Shown in pieces: positions 13,455 to 25,690 of a stretch of DNA of 64,000 nt (within the stretch, counting starts at the first letter, position 1; every line of letters starts with the position of its first letter). The notes below the pieces were generated by a model. The model ran no database searches. It had not been told where the DNA came from and was given only the letters and a program-made list of their open reading frames with translations. A program made the translations under genes and the position numbers. Source of the stretch: Polyodon spathula (taxonomy: Eukaryota > Chordata > Actinopteri > Acipenseriformes > Polyodontidae); NCBI RefSeq assembly GCF_017654505.1, contig NC_054543.1, forward strand, positions 28,526,525-28,590,524. Reading direction: 5' to 3'.

Positions 13455-14445
13455 AATGTGCATCCATGTCAACCCTTACCTCTGCCAAACATTCACACAA
13501 TGAATCTGTCATCCTGTCTTCTAACAACCCCCCACAGACTTTTCTCTGCCGTTTCGTCCCTCCTTAAACCCCCACCCTCTCCAAAATACCTTTACACAGC
13601 TGATTTTTCCTCCTTCTTCTGTTCAAAGGTAGCTGATATCAAAAAGCTATTCTCCAATCCCTCTATACCCTCCCAACCTGATCTCAACACACCTTCCTGC
13701 CCACCTCCTCCCTCACTATCAACTGTCATTCTAATATCTGATTCTGGCCTTTTGCTTCTTAATCTTGAACTCCAGGCCAACTACTTGTGCTCTGGATCCT
13801 CTTCCTTTTCACTTCTTCCAATCTATTACCCTGGCTCTTCTTCCTGTTACCTCCTCCATCATTAACACTTCACTGCTCTCTGGTTCTATTCCCACTGCCT
13901 TCAAAATGCTCCTATCACCCTCATTCTTATGAAACCTTCTCTTGACCCTTCTTCTGCCCAGAACGATTACCCTGTCTCTCTCCTCACATTCCTCTCTAAA
14001 ACCCCTGAGAGAGCTGTGGCTTTCTTCCTCTCCAAACATTCTCTGCTTGATCAGCTTTATTCTGGGTTCCATCCTGCACATCCCACAGAAACCACCCTCC
14101 TCTCCTTTCTGCTTGTGCTGCTTCCCTCTCCTCCATTCTAATTCTCCTGTAACTAACTATATCCTCAATGTAACTATCCTTTCTGAACGTGCTGCTTCCC
14201 TGTCTTCCATTCTGATTCTCCTTGACCTCCCCTGGGTCGACATTGTCAATAATGCTTTCCTCTCTGTCTGATTTACAAATCTCAGGCACTGCTTTTGTCT
14301 GGTTTTCCTCCTATCTTTTTAACTATTCTTTTCAGGTCTCTTGCTGTGGCTCTCTCTCTTCTTCTCATCTTCTTTCTACAGGTGTACCTCAAGGATATGT
14401 CCCGGACCCCTTCTATTCTCACTCTATTGCACCTGGACTATAATT
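13455..14445 (+). pseudogene. L2-type LINE remnant (reverse-transcriptase region)
   Basis: Pieces of an L2-like ORF2 protein can be read in order but in shifting frames. First comes a pre-RT region with PHRLFSAVSSLLKPPPSP and DFSSFFCSKVADIKKLF (13500-13660). Next are early RT motifs with PVSLLTFLSKTPERAVAFF and LLDQLYSGFHPAHPTETTLL (13960-14110). Then come a palm-region piece LDLPWVDIV (14220-14250) and SGTAFVWFSSYL followed by STGVPQG (14285-14400), the conserved RT block before the YxDD motif, which is absent here. Multiple frameshifts and stops show it is dead, and both ends are truncated. The pyrimidine-rich sense strand is typical of fish L2 elements. Confidence 0.8.
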
Positions 14446-14499
14446 GTCTGTTCATTGATCACCTGCACCTGCACCTGCGCACTGCTAAACACTTTGCCA

Positions 14500-14710
14500 C
14501 AGAACATAAGAAAAGTCTCGGAATGTTTACAGGCAGCTCGGCCCCTCAAGACTCGTTCCTTGTTAGCTCACCATTCACCCCTGCTAGGTCGTTTCAGATT
14601 CTACTACTTCACCTGGTAGGCTATTCCACGTATGTACAGCTCACTGTGTACAAACATGCTTCTTACCTTATGTTTACTCGGCTTGCCCTCTCGTTGTACT
14701 CTTAAATACC
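14500..14710. repeat. Fragment of a dispersed LINE-like repeat
   Basis: The segment with ACATAAGAAAAG, then GGCTATTCCACGTATGTACA and CTTCTTACCTTATG, follows the order of a widespread fish repeat that I associate with the antisense of CR1/Rex-type LINE sequence. A later part of what seems to be the same family occurs at 30690-30970. The identification is from memory of the family and only partial. Confidence 0.4.
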
Positions 14711-16637
14711 ATTTAATATTTTATAAATAAGATTTAGACCTGGATTTTATTGGATTTGGGCCCTGTAAATACCGTTATTACATTCTGTGTATAATGCACA
14801 TGACTGAACTGCCTTGTATGCAACTAGGGTTGCTGCAGTATACAAGCAGTACTTTAGTACTGTGATGCAATAATATATTTTATTTCAATAAGAAGCATAC
14901 ATTTTATGTAGGTAAAAATTAGAAATACATATTGATATTTTAAATAATAAAGTTCTAGACTGCGTATTGAATTGCATGTTAGTGTCATATTAATTATAAA
15001 TACCTGTATTAAATAAAAGATAGTAAAATCCATTAATACAATTTGTTTTCAAAAACACGTTGAAAAATGATAGTGACACAAAGACTAGCATCGGTTTGAA
15101 AGATAAGATAATTTTCTATACATTTTTCAAATAAAATTAATACCTGTTGCACTTTCCTAAACCACAAGGCGGCACATGTGAGTCACAAGCTGTGATTATT
15201 ATTTTCCCACTAGTTACAGCATTGTATTTGCTGCATATGATTTAAAAGTAGTTTTATAGTATACTTTTTATCTTATTTATTTTCGTTTTACCTAGCAACA
15301 TGCTTGTTTTACTGTTTTGAAAGACGAGAGAGAGGTCGGGTCATGGAGAGCCTGTGTTTTTCTCGAGAAGACAATCAAGGAAGAGAGTGTTAAGGAAGCT
15401 GGGCTTTTCAAACGCTTGAGACAGACACCTTACCTGCCTTCGAACTCCTGAGCAGTGGTGCATGCTGATGACGTTAATGTTATTGTTTATGCCTTCCTCA
15501 GCTACATGGCATGCAAATTAGCTATGTGCAACACAGACGGAGAGAGTATCTGTTATCCAATGCAATCCAATACTATTTATACTCCTGCAAAACAAAACTT
15601 GTTATAGATAATTTCTGCTTAGAGTTGGGCATGGCGATCACTCTTATCGGGGGCAGAATCTCCACAGCAGAATTTTGCCCCATATGTATATACTGTGACA
15701 CCTCATACCTATCTTAGGTACTGTATATAACAAGAGCTTGCATTATATTCTGAAAATTACGGTACCAATTATGTTGCTGACTTTGTTTTTATTTTTGTAT
15801 TTTAAAAAGCTTTTAACTAATTATTTTTACCATTATTATTTTAGATCATGTTTCTCTCCTAACGACATTTAAATAGTTTTTTTTTTTTTTTTTTTTTAAT
15901 ACTACATTTTATGATGGCAGCCATTATGAATGGTTCTGAATTCTGCTGCTCTAATATTAATTAGGTTTTTTTTAATAATTTTCCTCTTTTACCTTATATT
16001 TATGACTCATGTGAAATTGTGTCCTTTGTACCTTATAAAACCTATAAACCACCATGAGTTTGAAAGCAGTAATCCACAATGATCAGAAATACTGTATTGT
16101 ATATTTACAGTAGTGCTGTTTAGGGTGTTCTCTGATAAATTGGCCATACACCATTGACAAGCTGCATCACATATCAAAATTATCCAAATTTCTTTCTCAT
16201 TGCTTAAAGACATTTCACACCTAGAATGGAGTACCAACCAATATTAATAATGAGATCTGTGCACAGATCTATGCTACTATGCCTCCTCACTTCACTTATC
16301 CACAATTAGACTTTAGAAGTCTTTTCATGGCATATGCTTGCAGTTGGAAGGGAACAGAATTAGAGTTTGTTCATTCTAGCGACAGACCTGCTTAAAACGT
16401 GGATTGTGTTGCTGTTTGCAGTTGGAAGGGAACAGAATAGCGATTGGTAAGTAAATTTGAATGCTTGTTTACCGATGTAACTACATCAGCTGGGTGAGTA
16501 ATTAATTTCCTATAGTGTTCAGAGCTGTGGTAGATTGAAGTGAATTTCGACAGCATATAAACTAGACCAGCTCTAGACCTGCAGGACAGAATAAATTGAT
16601 AAACATTCTTAGAACACCAGCTGTTCTAAGCACCAGC
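14711..16637. other. Gene-free AT-rich stretch
   Basis: No gene. Poly(T) run at about 15880-15898. A perfect 21-bp direct repeat (GCAGTTGGAAGGGAACAGAA plus T) occurs at 16340-16360 and 16418-16438, spaced 78 bp apart. Confidence 0.45.
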
Positions 16638-16719
16638 CAGTCTAAGGGCCACACATACAATGGCAGTCTGAGCTGTGGCAGTCTAAGGGCCACACGTCAA
16701 AGGGCAGTCTAAGCTGTGG
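16638..16719 (+). repeat. 41-bp tandem duplication (minisatellite, 2 units)
   Basis: Two direct units, each beginning CAGTCTAAGGGCCACAC and ending CTGTGG, at 16638-16678 and 16679-16719. They differ at only a few positions, with a partial third unit start after that. The array lies just upstream of the LINE endonuclease region and may be part of its 5' leader. Confidence 0.8.
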
Positions 16720-16744
16720 TAGTCAGAGTGAGAACAGGTAGAGC

Positions 16745-18350
16745 GAGGACCTTTTCCAAATCTCTCCTAATGGCTATTAGAGGCCTCATTCCCACTCTGA
16801 CACCTAATGTCTGCTACAAACTGTAAATTCTCCTTCCTAAATTGCCATTCTCCGAGTAACAAATCTCTGCTTCTCAACAAACTTATAACTGATGCTAATC
16901 CTGATCTTCTCTGTCTGGCAGAAACCTGACACTCTGTAAATTATAAGCACTCACTACAGCTATCCATCCCAAATGGCTACTCAGTCTTTGACAAGCCACG
17001 CATCACTGGTAGAGGTGGGGGAACTGCTGTTATTGCTCACTCTGTGCTTGCCACCTCAACTCTCTCTTTCCCAGCCTTCTCTTCATTTGAGCATCTCGCT
17101 ATCAATCTGCCCTCTCCCATGTCCCTCACTCTTGCTGTTATCTATCGTCCACCAAAGAATACCTCTGCTTTTATTGCTGAGTTCTCGTAATTCCTCTCCC
17201 TAATCTGCACTTCAACTGACAAAATTCTACTCCTAGGTGATTTCAGCATCCATGTCGATTTGTCTTTTTCCCCTCTAGTGACCGGCTTTGTCATGCTCCT
17301 GGACTGTCTTGGACTCTCTCAAACTGTCAACGTCCCCAATCACACCTGTGGACACACCCACCATCAAGGGGTCTTGATATCTCCAATCTCTCATCTCAGA
17401 TATCTCTCTCTCTGACCATTTCTTAATAACTGCGAATATTAATCTTCCCACACCTTCAGCTACTACTGATACTGTTATTTCCTTCCGTCCCAAAAATCTG
17501 CTGAATCCTATAATACTCTCAGAATTTGTCTCTTCTTCCCCTCAAACTGGCAGTCTTCTTGACTGCCTTTAGAAGTATGCTGGGATCTTTGGAACCTGTC
17601 TCACTCGGTTGTCCTCTTACCTATATGGATGCATGCAGTCTGCTTTCTATGATGGAAACAGTGCTGACTCAAACCTGGTCATGTGCAGTGTCCGTCAAGG
17701 GTCTGTTCTTGGGCTTCTTCTCTTTAATAGCTATATACTTCCCTTGGGTCCCCTCATCCTCCAGCACAGCCTCATGTTTCACTGCTATGCAGATGACACC
17801 CGGCTTTACCTAAAACTGAATATTGCTTCCTTGAACCTTGGGAACTGTCTGCTGCTGCCTTCCCCCACTGTATGAATTCTTGGTGTACTTCTGGATACTA
17901 ACCTCTCCTTTGATGCCAAAATCTCCTCTGTAGTCAAATCCCACTTCTACCACCTCCGAAACATCTCAAAGGTCCATCCCTATATTTCTCTCCCGGTTGA
18001 AGAGATACTCCTCTGTAGTCAAATCCCACTTCTACCACCTCCGAAACATCTCAAAGGTCCATCCCTATATTTCTCTCCCGGTTGAAGAGATACTCTGTCA
18101 TGCACTCATCTCCACTCGACAGCTACTGCAACTCTCTCTATGGTGGTCTTCCGCCATGCACCATAAACCGATTACTGCTGGTTCAAAATGCCAGTACTAG
18201 GATTCTTACCAGATGTAAAAAACCTGATCACATTACACCCTGTCTTGCCCAGCTGCACTGGCTACCTGTAAAGTTCAGGATTACTTTTGTATTGTTTGGC
18301 ATTGAAGAAGATAGCTACTTTGATTCTGAACACTGTTTATTCTCCTAATA
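16745..18350 (+). pseudogene. L2-type LINE remnant (endonuclease and reverse transcriptase)
   Basis: An apurinic-type endonuclease region is readable at about 16910-17520, with LCLAET, GRGGGTAVIAHS, LAVIYRPPKN, ILLLGDFSIHVD (the catalytic GDFN-like motif, Asn changed to Ser) and LSDHFLIT (the terminal SDH motif). The first half of the RT is then deleted. RT sequence resumes near 17540 with VRQGSVLG (normally GVPQGSVLG) and CYADDTRLYL, which contains the catalytic YADD at about 17788-17800. A C-terminal region at 17880-18280 includes FYHLRNISKVHP, NSLYGGLP and HITPCLAQLHWLPVKFRI, all typical of L2. An 85-bp tandem duplication and several stops make it dead. No 3' tail repeat is preserved. Confidence 0.88.
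17923..18092 (+). repeat. 85-bp tandem duplication inside the LINE
   Basis: The segment 17923-18007 is repeated at 18008-18092 without visible differences. Since 85 is not a multiple of three, the copy shifts the LINE reading frame. The junctions share a few bases of homology (CTC). Confidence 0.93.
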
Positions 18351-18354
18351 AAAC

Positions 18355-18540
18355 TTACACAAAACAAATGGCCAAAATAAACAAAAAAATAACAATGTGT
18401 AGGCTGGGCATTGGCCTTCACCTTCACCATACTACACTAGACTCCAACACCAACACCAAACAAAGGATTTTCTCTCCATATATACCATGTGACTGGAGCC
18501 TAATTAACCATCATTCAATTAAGGCTCCAGCCACATTCTC
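18355..18540. repeat. Fragment related to the solo LTRs
   Basis: Contains AATGGCCAAAATAAACAAA, closely matching AATGGCCAAAATAAACAAAC inside the LTR at 34872-35437. A later segment around TCATTCAATT resembles the middle of the LTR at 19373-19955. Neither LTR terminus is present, so this is an internal fragment. Confidence 0.5.

Positions 18541-18601
<61 letters not shown>
18541..18601. repeat. (AT)n(AC)n microsatellite
   Basis: An uninterrupted AT dinucleotide run that changes directly into an AC run. Confidence 0.97.
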
Positions 18602-18603
<2 letters not shown>

Positions 18604-19367
18604 GTATTACTTGAATTTGGTGCTGCAGCGTTTATTATAAATTGATCATAATGATCGCGGTGCTTAAAAGAGGGCAGTCTTTATGAGGGTGATCTGTATT
18701 AATAATACTGTGATTTTCAAATGCTTTTATTACATGATTTATGACATTTTAGAAGTATCGCGGTTGCTTTTTTTCTGTAATACGGTAGCCTACCTGTATG
18801 TAGATGTGTGTGTGGCTAAACTACTTTGACTACAGCACATTTATCGGTGACAGTTACTGAGATCCTATTATGTGGGAGTTGGACGGTCAGAGTAGTACTG
18901 TACCAGCGAACCCACACTGTTAAATCTAAGAGTGTGACGTAGATGTTACCCCAGAATATCAATCTGATTTCTGTAAAAACTACATTATATCCTACTTGGT
19001 TATTCTTTTTTCTCACTGTAACGTGCTTGTTTGTAATTTCTCTGCATGAGAAACTGAAACTAATTCTTCTCATAGATAGTAAGCACATTGTTTTTATTTG
19101 TACGGGATTGAGTATGGAAATTACAACTGAACTAAAAACAAAACAACAAAACCAACTATAAGAACTTCAGAAGTACTGCTGTTCTGTACGTAGTTTATCT
19201 TGTATTTTCTTTCAAAACTGTAATACCATAAAATAAAATGTGCTTACTTTGTGTGTGTACATTAGTTTGTAATTTACATGCTAGATTGAGGCTCCCATCT
19301 CTTTGGGGTTGTTACATGTACATAGTCAGTGTTGTGTGTTTATTTGTTTATTGTGTGTTTTTTTTAG
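18602..19367. other. Unassigned stretch
   Basis: No gene recognised. The opening part (GCGTTTATTATAAATTGATC then GAGGGCAGTCTTTATGAGGG) has the look of a DNA-transposon end, but no inverted partner was found. Confidence 0.3.
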
Positions 19368-19372
19368 TAGGG

Positions 19373-19955
19373 TGTCACAAAGATAGCCGAAGTGGGGGAC
19401 GTCAGACCAGAAACAGGAACCAGGAAATAAACAACAGAGGAGTGGAGTTTGGTGGAGCTGAGCAAATGGTCGCGCTCAGCATTTAATGAATGTACAGACA
19501 GTAAATAAAAGGTTTGTAACAAACCAAAAACACAGGACACGGAACAAAACAGACTAACACTAAACAACATGATGAGCTGATATTTTACTTTATGTTATTA
19601 TTTTATTAATATTACCTCTGTCTCCACACTTGTTCTCCACTAATTGAACACACAACCCAGAGTGGGTGAAAACATGCAGCTTTTATACAGCTGTACTGAG
19701 ACTTGATTGCTAATCAATCATTCAATTGGAGTTGTGGTACAACTGCACATGAATTAATAAAGTGCAATTCCCCGTGGTCACATATTATTACGTTTTACTT
19801 TCACGTGAAGTGCTGTGCAATCCTCATGCTTAAATACACATATACATTTTAAACACTCGTGTTACACAGACCTGTTTATATCCTGTGTACCAATGACTAT
19901 ACACCAACATTAACACACAACAAAAAACATACACAGGGGCAGGCACTTTGCCACA
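19373..19955. mobile_element. Solo LTR 1 with 5-bp target duplication
   Basis: The 583-bp unit starts TGTCACAAAG and ends CTTTGCCACA (TG...CA ends). It is flanked by perfect 5-bp repeats TAGGG at 19368-19372 and 19956-19960. No internal retrotransposon region is attached, so this is a solo LTR left by recombination between two LTRs. The 5-bp duplication fits Ty3/gypsy-type integration. The end sequence CACAGGGGCAGGC is shared in pattern with solo LTR 2 (CACAGGGGCGGG). Confidence 0.85.
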
Positions 19956-19960
19956 TAGGG

Positions 19961-22280
19961 GTAGAAAAAAATACCTTAATGTTTCTTTATTGATAGTGGT
20001 GTTTATTTGAGGTCAGCCTCTGTTATAAAGCTGATCTATGACTGTGTTGTCAATACGAGGGCAGCACTATTTACATTTACACTATTATACACTATTTACA
20101 TTTCAGGCTTTAACCCTGCCACAGTTACCATTTGCCCCTCTTTTTAAAAGAACCCATACAGGATAAGCCCAATCCAAAGCTTACAAGAGGATATATTAAA
20201 CTAGTATTCGTAAAATGTACAGTAGACGATAGATATTTTAAAACCGTGTTCAGCAATATCTGGTGATGTCTTTAAAAAGTGAAAGAGCAGATGGTGTTCT
20301 TGCATATTGGTGTATTGGATGACAAAACATTTTCACTTTACATATAATATTATTCTACTGGGTTTTGGCAAATAATTAATTAACTAATAGGTCAATGACA
20401 GTTAATTCTACACTAGCATACCAATTCAACAAACACACTAAGGGGTGGATTTTACCATGGGGATTCCATGGTTACTTCATTGTAAAATCCAGTTGTGGTT
20501 TACCCTGGGCGATTATATCCCTGCAGGTGACCTCTGTGCTCACTGGGAACCTGGCCAGTAGGATTAGTTGTAGTGCAATGAGGAGAAAAAGGAGCGCCAG
20601 AGCCTACTTTGTACAGCCAGGTCATGAACCTGCTCTTCTCAGACTCCACTACATCACATTTTTATTAAAAATGAAAATACACTTTTTAGGACTGCTCGAA
20701 AATCAAATTAAATGTTTTTCCATGAATTGGGGCTGAGGAAAGTTTGTGACAAGTTGTTTGTCTTCTCAAAATTCCAGTGATTCTGCTGCCATACACCCCT
20801 GATAACCCACCCTTTGTTTTTCACCCGGTGTTGGAATTTTTTTAAACAGTAGTTCAAAACAACAATGGTTACAAATAAGTATTTAATTAATATGCACTGA
20901 CCATTTGCTGACGTTTAGTTATATGTTAAAACGACCAAGTCTAAAAAGAAATATTCAACATACACAGGAAATATGAGCTCAAACGACAGTCTAATGACAC
21001 ACATACTGTACATGCATGTCATATCTATTGACAGTTTATTAACATGTAACTAAACTTCAATGGTCAATTGCGTATTAATTAAATACTTATTTATGACTCT
21101 CAAAATAAAGCGCTCCCCATTATCTATAGTTTTTAACTGTTTACCTATTCCACCAACTACTGTACTAGGGTATTTTAAATGAGCTAATTCACGTTCATGT
21201 TCAGCATTGGAGTTTAGAGTGTCAGTGACCTAGACAACTGTTGTAGCACAGTTTGAAAAATCCCATTGTGATACTGTTATAATACCAGTGTTACTAGCAA
21301 TGGCAACAAAATGGATTTAGAAGTAAACTACAGCACAGTTGTTCAATTATGGTGTTACACTTTTTCTAATACAGTGCCTTATTTCTGCAATGGATTACTA
21401 GAGAAAACAAAAAGTTGACCTTGCACTACCATTGACTTACTGCAGAACTAGTGCATTGTCATTGTAGTACACCTGCATTGCCATTAAAGATCCTTTGGTA
21501 AGATTGAACCCAAGTCTGCAAAGATGAATGATTATTCAATGTTAGTCATGTATACTGTGAACTGAGCATATAGAGGGTTCCAATGTTAACAAACCTATCT
21601 GAGGACAACAGAAACATAGCTAATAAGAAACCTATCGCAACTAAACTTAAGCCAATGAAGGCTTGCATTGTGTTCTAACTCACAGTCACACCAACTATGT
21701 CAGTTTTATTTTACAAAGTAATGGAACACTTTTCCACTATTACTTTACCTGACAAATATGCAGTCTGCAATACCTTCTGAAATATTAAAAAGCAGTTTGA
21801 CAGACTAATAGTTCAGGTTTGGCCCAGTCTCGTGATCCTTCCTTCAAAAGGTTTATTTCTACCTGACACAAGGGGGGCTGTTAGTTTTAACTTTGGAATA
21901 CAGCCTGGGCAGGGGGTGAAACACAAGCTGGATTTTGAAGGATTTCAATTATTAAACTGATATATATTTCAATATTAAACAGCCACATTTAATTGAGTTA
22001 ATACCAGTTCATTTTTCTAGCCAAGCAGGTGTACTGGTGTACATAGGTCTTTATTTTCTTGAATAAAAAATTAAAAAAACCACAAAATACAGTAAATTCA
22101 AAAGGAAAACACTGTGATAAGTTATCCATCTGTATCAATAAATGCACTTACTTCCTGTCTATAGAAACAACAATGCCTATGTAGCAGCCTTTAAAAGAAA
22201 ATGACAGCAGCCCGCTGATTTTATTTCTTTTCTCTGTTGCAACTTGCTTTGGTTTAAGTTTACAACTTTTTTTTTTCTTT
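19961..22280. other. Gene-free stretch
   Basis: No recognised gene or transposon. A small hairpin-like arrangement with GGATTTTAC and GTAAAATCC arms lies at about 20446-20491. Short frames such as 20395-20736 show no domain. Confidence 0.4.
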
Positions 22281-22289
22281 AACAATTCA

Positions 22290-22640
22290 CAGGGCGCCTG
22301 TCGGGACTATAGGGCAATACAGAGAAGGCAGAAACAAGGTGTTAGTGCAACATTAACTGGCAAAGGGGGCCCGACTTAAAGAAGTGGGCTGCGGCCTGGA
22401 CTTGTGAACAGACTGCGGTCTGGATAGAAAAGAGATCCCCCACCAGAGAGCCTCTGCAGAGGAAAGGGCTTGGTCTTGAAGGCTGCGGCCCTGGGATCTG
22501 AAAAACATAAAGAAAAACTCTGACGTGGCAGAGTCGCCTTGCAGGGCAAGAAGAGGTCTCAATGAGACCTGAAAGGAAGTAATAATATAAGGTTCCCTGA
22601 CCGATGTGGTGCTGCCCTTGAATAAGGTGAGGCTGAGGTC
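22290..22640 (-). other. Unidentified GC-rich patch with open minus-strand frames
   Basis: A roughly 350-bp region clearly richer in G+C than anything nearby. On the minus strand, two overlapping frames stay open (22686-22342 and 22562-22353), with Arg/Ser/Pro-rich peptides such as DQALSSAEALWWG. I recognise no domain. It could be the remnant of a retroelement coding region, since transposon coding DNA in this window is usually more GC-rich than its surroundings, or a host exon. It is too short and unsupported to call a gene. Confidence 0.3.
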
Positions 22641-24525
22641 TACAGTATATACTGTGAGATATATACATTATATACTCTGAGTACACTCAGGGGAGACATT
22701 TTAACACATTTAATTTTAAGTTTTAACGAATCAGAGCAGTATTAGTACTCCTTCTATTTATTAAATGTTAAATAATGGATCGAGTGGTAAGCCACTTTGA
22801 ATCCCTGTTAATAGGCAGTCTGGGTGTTTCCAGTGCCTTTACAGGTTTAACAGTATTAATGCTTCAGTACAGTAATACAAATATGGTTATCATATGCTTG
22901 GCCTTCAGGCTATAAAACGCAAAAAGCTAAATTGCCCACTGCTAAATCCTACAACATACAATATATCACTCTCTTAAGACCAAAAGATTATTTCTATACC
23001 TTAAAGCAATTCATGCAATATAAACAAGATATAAATTAAAATATATGCTTATCATCCAATATATGGAAGTGTAATGTAGGATATATGAAAAATAAGAACT
23101 GTCTTCAAAAGGTAGAGACTTCTGATTAAGACCAAACAGCAATCAGTTTTTCACAGACCCTCAGAGCATGGACCATGTCAGCTTGCAAGATCAAGTTCAA
23201 TGGTATCGAATGGGGTCTTGTTCTGGGCTTATATAGGATTTTCCCTCCATTGAATACATCAGGAGTCCCAATTAAATCTGAACATCAATCTGTCTTGAGA
23301 GTTCTTATCGTTGAGTTAACAATATTTTTTAGAAAGATATTGTCAACTCTTTTTAAAACTAACTGGAGTATTATAAAAACATAAAAGAAAAATTGGATAT
23401 ATCTCCTTTTCAAAATATTGGAACATGGTCTCATGGATCTCATTTTCAACCCCTCCTTTCCCTAAAAAGTCAGGTGAACTAAATTTCACAGAATCCTTTG
23501 CTACCAAGTACAATACAAGTTTATATGTGTATTAAAAGAGATGTTGTTTTATATATAACATCAACTTTTTGTGTGATTGTATTAACCTGGGTCTACAATA
23601 TATTCCATCAGAACAGTATATGTTGTTAACTTTTCAGATTAGTTTACTTTCATATACAAATGTGTGTTAACAAAATATTGGAAAAAGACTGTGTGGGGTT
23701 TATCATATAAGCCTTTGAATAAAACCACTAAGCATACAGTGGCCAGTCCAGTTATTTTCATTTAATTTTAGGCTAAAAATCCAGTTGAAGCAGGTTTTAA
23801 GACAGTCTATCTTTTTGCAATTCTTACTGTTGATTAATTGGAAACACTACCGTAAGCATTTTTTAATACTCATTGTTTTAAACCAAATTATAGGTTAACT
23901 TAATAAAATGTCCTATACTTTATGCTCTCATTTCTTGTCAGGTTCTAATTAATTTCTATGATACACAGAACAATGTTTATTTTAATATAAACTCCTAACT
24001 TCTGTTATCCGAAAGGTATTTCATTCATTAATATTAACGAGATCGCTCATAATAGAAAGGACCTTAGCTTTTAAATCGTTGATGACCAAAAATTCCCGCT
24101 TCTTCAGCCAAAATCAATTAGTCATCTCCAAAACTGCTTTTACTACAAGCAGGTAAGAACAAGATCACAAAATGTGTTGTTTTCCTTCAACTGGTTCACT
24201 GTATATTTACAGTCTATACTATTTTGTCTTATTGTCTTGTTTTTTCAAACATAATATTCTAATACCTCAGTCTTTCTAGAATATTTGCTGTCAACTCCAA
24301 GTAATCAATTAATATTACTAAGGCCACGATTTTGGCACAGTCATTTTTAGTACATTTCACGAGCGAGGTTAGGGAAAAAAAAAAAAAAAAAACAAGAATT
24401 CACGGAAAGTTCACCAAATAATGTAATTTTAGCTACATCAACATACACAAAAGCTTTTAAACAGTATATCAAAACCAATAATATAAAGAATATTGATTTT
24501 GACTGCTGACAAGTTTAAATGTTAC
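22641..24525. other. Gene-free AT-rich stretch
   Basis: No gene or recognised repeat apart from a poly(A) run at about 24376-24393. Confidence 0.45.
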
Positions 24526-24974
24526 TTTAGGCATCCAGTAAAGGTGCTCTGCATGGAATGCAGGATGCGCTTTATAGCCTGGACGTTGCCAGTTTGAGAC
24601 CAGACTACTCCTTTGCCGACTGAGGATGGGAGCGCACAATTGGCCAGGAGGGAGAGTTAGGTCGGTCAGGGTGTCCTCCATTCACCGCGCACCAGCAACT
24701 CCTATGGTCTGGCCGGGTGCCTGCAGGCTTGCCTGTAAGCTTTCCAGGGCTGCGTTGTCCTCTGACGCTGTTGCTCTGGGTGGCTGTATGACGAGTCTGC
24801 AAAAAGAAGCTGGTGGTTGATGGCACACATTACGGAGGACAGCATGTGTTCATCTTCACCCCTCCCGAGTAAGTGCAGGGGTGGTAGGGGTGGGATGAGC
24901 CTAAAAATAATTGGACATTACTAAATTGGGGAGAAAACAATAAAAATAATTGGTGACCACTAATGTTACAATAA
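24526..24974 (+). mobile_element. tRNA-derived SINE, copy 2
   Basis: Same family as 1176-1680 but on the plus strand and more diverged. It has the tRNA-like head (GGATGCGCTTTATAGCCTGG and a degenerate B box near 24590), then shared body motifs (CACAATTGGCCAGG, GCTTGCCTGTAAGCT, GGAGGACAGCATGTGTT) and the tail AATTGGACATTACTAAATTG ending near AATTGGTGACCACTAA. A short (AAAT)n run follows at 24975-24998. Confidence 0.85.
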
Positions 24975-24998
24975 ATAAATAAATAAATAAATAAATGT
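24975..24998. repeat. (AAAT)n at SINE 3' end
   Basis: About six AAAT units immediately after the SINE tail, consistent with a simple-repeat 3' end of the element. Confidence 0.85.
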
Positions 24999-25529
24999 TA
25001 CTTTAGATTACAAAGCTTACAGTATATATTTCTGATAGACATAATTTCTGGTTGGAGTCATGGGTCTCCGACCCTGTATAAAAAGTCAGAATTAAGCAAT
25101 TTAAAATCTTGCAACTCACGTCTTTTTTGTAAAGGCGTACAGCCTTAACAGATAATTAAACCTTTTATCTGTCATTCTAAAATGCCCCTGCCATACACAA
25201 CAATGTGTATTGCGCGGAACCAAATACAAAATGGGGTTACAGTCCCAAACATTAATCCTTATCCGCCCCACAATACTAAAATACAGTCGCTAGTCTGGGG
25301 TGTGCGTAATAGGTAATTTTAGTAACTGTTGTGAAGTGCTGTTCTGACTTGTGCTGGCTCAAAAGTGACAGCTCTGGAAACGTGTTTAGGTGTCTGGTGA
25401 TTTAAAAAACAAGACAATTACTACCAACACGTAAAAATAAACAAACACTCATGAATACTCTTTTTACAAATGACAATTCACAGGCAGTAACTACTCTCAC
25501 AGTCCTTTCAGGTCCATAACAAAACCCAA

Positions 25530-25690
25530 GCGAAGGAAAAGATTAACGATTCTCCGGCCCCTTTATGCTATCACGGATGACCCCTTGGTAAATGATTGCA
25601 GCAGCCTTTATGACTTGCAGCTACTACCTCATTTACCTTCCAGGTCAATAAGTTCCTGCAAAGGAGTCTCGCCTTCATCCAGGCTGATTT
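25530..25690. repeat. Dispersed repeat R2, copy 1
   Basis: Shares the ordered blocks GATTCTCC, GATGACCCCTTG (ATGACCCCTTG in copy 2), CAGCCTTTATGA, GGTCAATA and CGCCTTC-TCCAG with 59886-60042 in the same orientation. The family is not identified; possibly part of an LTR. Confidence 0.65.

Noticed and set aside
13592..14289. Minus-strand frames opposite the first LINE
   Set aside because: They are antisense shadows of the L2 reverse-transcriptase region.
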